Below the pieces are notes generated by a model. That model was not told the origin of the DNA, did no database searches, and was given only the letters and a program-made list of their open reading frames with translations. Of a stretch of DNA of 64,000 nucleotides, positions 60,953 to 64,000 are shown in pieces. Numbering within the stretch: the stretch's first letter is position 1; the number at the start of each line of letters is the position of its first letter. Source of the DNA: Xenorhabdus doucetiae (GTDB lineage: Bacteria > Pseudomonadota > Gammaproteobacteria > Enterobacterales > Enterobacteriaceae); NCBI RefSeq assembly GCF_000968195.1, contig NZ_FO704550.1, forward strand, positions 4,030,001 to 4,094,000, given 5' to 3'. The position numbers and the translations under genes are program-made.

Positions 60953-63298
60953 ATGAATGAATCTTTAAGTCGAATCATTGCCGGTGAGCTACAGGCTCAG
61001 CCACAGCAAGTCCAAGCAGCCATTACCCTGCTCGATGAGGGAAATACCGTTCCCTTTATCGCCCGTTACCGTAAAGAGGCCACCGGTGGTCTGGATGATA
61101 CACAGCTTCGCCAACTCGAAAGCCGTCTCGGTTATCTGCGCGAACTCTCCAGCCGCCGTCAAACTATCCTGAAATCGATTGAGGAACAGGGAAAGTTAAC
61201 CGTTGAGCTTGCAGAAGCGATTAACACGACGTTAAGCAAGACTGAGTTGGAAGACCTGTACCTGCCCTATAAACCTAAACGCCGCACCCGCGGGCAAACG
61301 GCGATTGAAGCCGGATTGGAGCCGCTGGCCGATCTGCTGTGGCAAGATCCACAGCAAGACCCCGAACTGGCCGCCGCCGCCTATGTTGATGCTGACAAAG
61401 GTGTTGCGGATACCAAAGCGGCATTGGATGGCGCACGTTATATCCTGATGGAGCGTTTCGCCGAAGATGCGACCCTGCTGGCAAAAGTCCGTGAATATTT
61501 GTGGAAACATGCCCATTTGGTCGCCAAAGTTGTCGAGGGCAAAGAGCAAGAGGGAGCGAAATTCAGCGATTATTTCGATTACCATGAAGCCATCGCCACT
61601 GTGCCTTCCCACCGTGCCCTTGCCATGTTCCGTGGACGCAATGAAGGCATCCTGCAACTCTCTTTAAATGCTGATCCGCAATTTGAGGAAGCCCCTAAAG
61701 AGAGCCACTGTGAACAAATTATTACCGATCACCTTAACCTGCGCCTGAATAATGCCCCGGCTGACCATTGGCGCAAAACCGTGGTGAACTGGACATGGCG
61801 CATCAAAGTGCTGCTGCATCTGGAAACCGAACTGATGGGCACGCTGCGCGAAAAAGCCGAAGACGAAGCCATCAACGTTTTCGCCCGTAACCTGCATGAT
61901 CTGCTGATGGCGGCACCTGCGGGGATGCGCGCCACAATGGGGCTTGATCCAGGTTTGCGTACCGGGGTAAAAGTCGCCGTGGTTGACGCGACGGGTAAAC
62001 TGATTGCCACCGATACCATTTATCCGCATACCGGGCAGGAAAATAAAGCCGCGGCAATCGTCGCTGCCCTGTGCACCAAACATCAGGTGGAACTGGTTGC
62101 GATTGGCAATGGCACCGCATCCCGTGAAACAGAACGTTTCTTTGCCAACGTCCAGAAACAGTATCCTGACGTCACCGCCCAGAAAGTGGTTGTCAGCGAA
62201 GCAGGCGCTTCGGTCTATTCGGCTTCTGAATTGGCGGCGCAAGAATTCCCGGATCTGGATGTTTCCCTGCGTGGCGCGGTTTCCATCGCCCGCCGCCTGC
62301 AAGATCCGTTGGCTGAACTGGTGAAAATCGAACCTAAATCCATCGGTGTTGGTCAATACCAACATGATGTCAGCCAGACCCAACTTGCCAAAAAACTGGA
62401 TAACGTCGTTGAAGACTGCGTCAACGGCGTCGGCGTTGACCTGAATACCGCGTCGGTCGCCTTGCTGACTCGCGTTGCTGGCCTGACTCGCGCGGTTGCC
62501 CAAAATATCGTTAACTGGCGCGATGAAAACGGTCGTTTCGACAACCGTAATCAATTATTGAAAGTGAGCCGTCTGGGACCCAAAGCCTTCCTGCAATGTG
62601 CGGGCTTCCTGCGCATCAATCAGGGTGATAACCCGCTGGACGCGTCAACCGTTCACCCGGAAGCTTATCCGGTGGTTGAGAAGATCCTGGCAACAACCGC
62701 GCAGACCCTGTCTGAACTGATGGGCAATTCTGCCAATCTGCGTAACTTGAACGCGCAGGATTTCACAACCGAAAAATTCGGTATTCCGACGGTGACTGAC
62801 ATCCTGAAAGAGCTGGAAAAACCGGGACGCGATCCACGTCCTGAATTCAAAACCGCCACCTTTGCCGATGGCGTTGAAACCATGAATGACCTGCAAACGG
62901 GCATGATTTTGGAAGGAACTGTCACTAACGTCACCAATTTCGGCGCCTTCGTCGATATCGGTGTCCATCAGGATGGTCTGGTGCATATCTCCTCGCTCTC
63001 CGATCGCTTTGTGGAAAATCCACATACCATCGTCAAAACAGGCGACATCGTGAAAGTGAAGGTGATGGATGTTGATCTCAACCGCAAGCGTATTGCACTG
63101 ACCATGCGCCTTGATGAGCAACCCGGTGAAACACAAGCACGCCGCGGCTCTCAAGGTGACAACCGCCAGAATGACCCAAGCCGCAATAACCGCAACAGCA
63201 ACGGCAGAAACCGCCAAACTTCGCGTTCAGGTTCTGCATCGGTAACCAACAGCGCCATGAGTGACGCATTAGCTGCGGCCTTTAGTAAAAAACGTTAA
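60953..63298 (+). CDS. tex: RNA-binding transcription accessory protein Tex (YhgF)
   Basis: This 781-residue cytoplasmic nucleic-acid-binding protein follows the Tex domain order. An N-terminal helical region (ALLDEGNTVPFIARYRKEATGG) comes first, then a YqgF-like RNase H fold (MGLDPGLRTGVKVAVVD), a helix-hairpin-helix region (LNTASVALLTRVAGLT) and a C-terminal S1 domain (GMILEGTVTNVTNFGAFVDI). The tail is Arg/Asn-rich and low-complexity (NRNSNGRNRQTSRSG). Family length and sequence match E. coli YhgF. It is followed by feoA, as in E. coli. Confidence 0.96.
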   Translation: MNESLSRIIAGELQAQPQQVQAAITLLDEGNTVPFIARYRKEATGGLDDTQLRQLESRLGYLRELSSRRQTILKSIEEQGKLTVELAEAINTTLSKTELEDLYLPYKPKRRTRGQTAIEAGLEPLADLLWQDPQQDPELAAAAYVDADKGVADTKAALDGARYILMERFAEDATLLAKVREYLWKHAHLVAKVVEGKEQEGAKFSDYFDYHEAIATVPSHRALAMFRGRNEGILQLSLNADPQFEEAPKESHCEQIITDHLNLRLNNAPADHWRKTVVNWTWRIKVLLHLETELMGTLREKAEDEAINVFARNLHDLLMAAPAGMRATMGLDPGLRTGVKVAVVDATGKLIATDTIYPHTGQENKAAAIVAALCTKHQVELVAIGNGTASRETERFFANVQKQYPDVTAQKVVVSEAGASVYSASELAAQEFPDLDVSLRGAVSIARRLQDPLAELVKIEPKSIGVGQYQHDVSQTQLAKKLDNVVEDCVNGVGVDLNTASVALLTRVAGLTRAVAQNIVNWRDENGRFDNRNQLLKVSRLGPKAFLQCAGFLRINQGDNPLDASTVHPEAYPVVEKILATTAQTLSELMGNSANLRNLNAQDFTTEKFGIPTVTDILKELEKPGRDPRPEFKTATFADGVETMNDLQTGMILEGTVTNVTNFGAFVDIGVHQDGLVHISSLSDRFVENPHTIVKTGDIVKVKVMDVDLNRKRIALTMRLDEQPGETQARRGSQGDNRQNDPSRNNRNSNGRNRQTSRSGSASVTNSAMSDALAAAFSKKR

Positions 63299-63331
63299 TT
63301 AACCAAAAACGTTAGCTTACTTAAATGATTT

Positions 63332-63360
63332 CCCGAACTGGTCAATAACGCCAGTTCGGG
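63332..63360 (+). terminator. Hairpin after tex
   Basis: CCCGAACTGG (63332-63341) pairs perfectly with CCAGTTCGGG (63351-63360). There is no T run after it, so it may be a weak terminator or an mRNA end structure. Confidence 0.55.
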
Positions 63361-63700
63361 ATCGCGCAATATATTTTTCATTTAAATAAATCCCAACATC
63401 AGAATAAATAAAATATCCTTCACTGACTATCCGTTATTTATCCGTAAGAAAGTGATAATTTTCATTATCATGATTCTATTTATTGCTGACATTATAAATT
63501 TGAATAAGTGATAACATCTGACTATTTTTATTAATGTTTTATATATCCTCGTCGTACTTCAGAATGTATTTATTGACCAAATTAATGAAACAACAAAAAT
63601 CAATAAGTCGAATTTATCAATGAGACTAATCAATAAAGAAATTCCCCCAAATATTAATCCGTCTTGATAGTGCATTATTTACAATAAAATGACTATTAAT
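63361..63700. other. AT-rich intergenic region between tex and feoA
   Basis: No gene is seen. Its right part leads into the feo regulatory sites described separately. Confidence 0.5.
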
Positions 63701-63714
63701 TTGATTAATATCAA
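63701..63714 (+). promoter_or_regulatory. FNR box upstream of feoA
   Basis: TTGATTAATATCAA is a perfect match to the FNR consensus TTGAT-N4-ATCAA. FNR activation of feo in low oxygen is established for E. coli. It lies 166 bases before the feoA start. Confidence 0.88.
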
Positions 63715-63761
63715 TTCATTCCCTTATTATCCGGTATAAAGAGTCAACATCGCAGTTGCGT

Positions 63762-63779
63762 ATTATTATCATTAATAAT
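63762..63779 (+). promoter_or_regulatory. Fur-like palindrome upstream of feoA
   Basis: ATTATTATCATTAATAAT is a perfect palindrome with 7-bp arms (ATTATTA/TAATAAT) and resembles a degenerate Fur box (6-6-1 GATAAT units). Feo operons are Fur-repressed in enterics. It is 101 bases before the start. Confidence 0.6.
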
Positions 63780-63879
63780 TAGAATTCAGAGAAATTACCG
63801 TACTTTTTTCTTGTGGTTCTCCCCTTATTGAGGATAATTCTTATAATCACTTATTTTTTCAGTTTGAATGGAGAGTTAT

Positions 63880-64000
63880 ATGGTTCTTATTCCAGAACGT
63901 AGGTACAAAATTCTGGGATTTTCTCCAGAGATTAGCCCAGCTTACCGACAAAAATTATTGTCACTCGGCATGTTGCCGGGATCAACATTTCAAGTCATTC
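63880..64000 (+). CDS. feoA: Ferrous iron transport protein FeoA (partial)
   Basis: The first 40 codons of FeoA, cut by the window end, are visible: VLIPERRYKILGFSPEISPA followed by YRQKLLSLGMLPGSTFQVI. The segment SPAYRQKLLSLGMLPGS is nearly identical to E. coli FeoA, a small SH3-like cytoplasmic partner of the FeoB iron channel. GGAGAG precedes the ATG. An FNR box and a Fur-like site lie upstream. Confidence 0.94.
   Translation, partial: MVLIPERRYKILGFSPEISPAYRQKLLSLGMLPGSTFQVI

Noticed and set aside
61664..62554. Open frame of 296 codons antisense to tex
   Set aside because: It lies wholly inside tex, has no family resemblance and no ribosome site; it is a compositional shadow.
1..64000. 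Search by eye for CRISPR arrays, tRNA and rRNA genes
   Set aside because: No regularly spaced repeats, cas genes, cloverleaf or rRNA signature sequences were recognised anywhere in the window.

Overview
The window reads as a chromosomal segment of an enterobacterial (Morganellaceae-type) genome, most likely Xenorhabdus. The backbone genes match E. coli families closely and keep E. coli-like neighbourhoods (xanP-yicH; dtd-fabY; typA/glnA-glnL-glnG; hemN-yihI; pstSCAB-phoU; ompR-envZ; greB/tex; feoA). EnvZ has an unusually short periplasmic region, a trait reported for Xenorhabdus EnvZ. The genus call is an inference from gene content, not from a database search.

Layout. 1-9.7 kb: xanthine permease, AsmA-like YicH, FabY, Dtd, a decayed IS630 copy, the sugar phosphatase YihX, a Tad2 (DUF2829)-like protein and the GTPase TypA/BipA. 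9.9-30.9 kb: a 21-kb AT-rich accessory island wedged between typA and glnA. It holds two inverse-autotransporter (intimin/invasin-like) adhesins in opposite orientation, a family of at least five paralogous signal-less beta-sandwich proteins, an RCC1-propeller protein, an IS30, a second IS630 and small hairpin repeats. 31-35.3 kb: the nitrogen-control operon glnA-glnL-glnG with visible NtrC sites and a sigma54 promoter. 35.4-36.4 kb: a MazEF-like toxin-antitoxin pair and the remnant of a second pair. 36.5-43.9 kb: hemN, yihI, a GT-C glycosyltransferase, the adenine permease adeP and a TetR/MFS efflux pair. 44-46.2 kb: an orphan type VI Hcp gene followed by a candidate effector and a candidate membrane immunity protein. 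46.5-53.8 kb: an amino-acid ABC importer lacking a local ATPase gene, then pstS-C-A-B-phoU behind two Pho boxes. 53.9-57.9 kb: a microcin C-like cluster. 58.2-64 kb: envZ-ompR, greB, tex and the start of feoA with an FNR box.

The most exciting system is the microcin C-like locus. A seven-codon gene (57850-57873, minus strand) encodes M-I-A-H-S-R-N, ending in the Asn that MccB enzymes modify. It is followed by a perfect 14-bp hairpin and then by an MccB-type adenylating enzyme, an MFS exporter and a HIT-family hydrolase. HIT proteins of the MccH type are known to give self-immunity to peptide-nucleotide antibiotics. An IS630-family element separates mccB from the exporter. No aminopropyl-decoration genes (mccD/mccE) or mccF are nearby, so the predicted product is a minimal adenylated heptapeptide.

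Other accessory systems worth attention are the adhesin/beta-sandwich island, which contains a roughly 2-kb inverted repeat and a poly-T frameshift in one signal peptide; the Hcp-effector-immunity trio; and the chromosomal Tad2-like gene. Several IS copies contain short stretches full of homopolymer-type discrepancies. These look like assembly errors or decay, and the frameshifts there should be treated with care.
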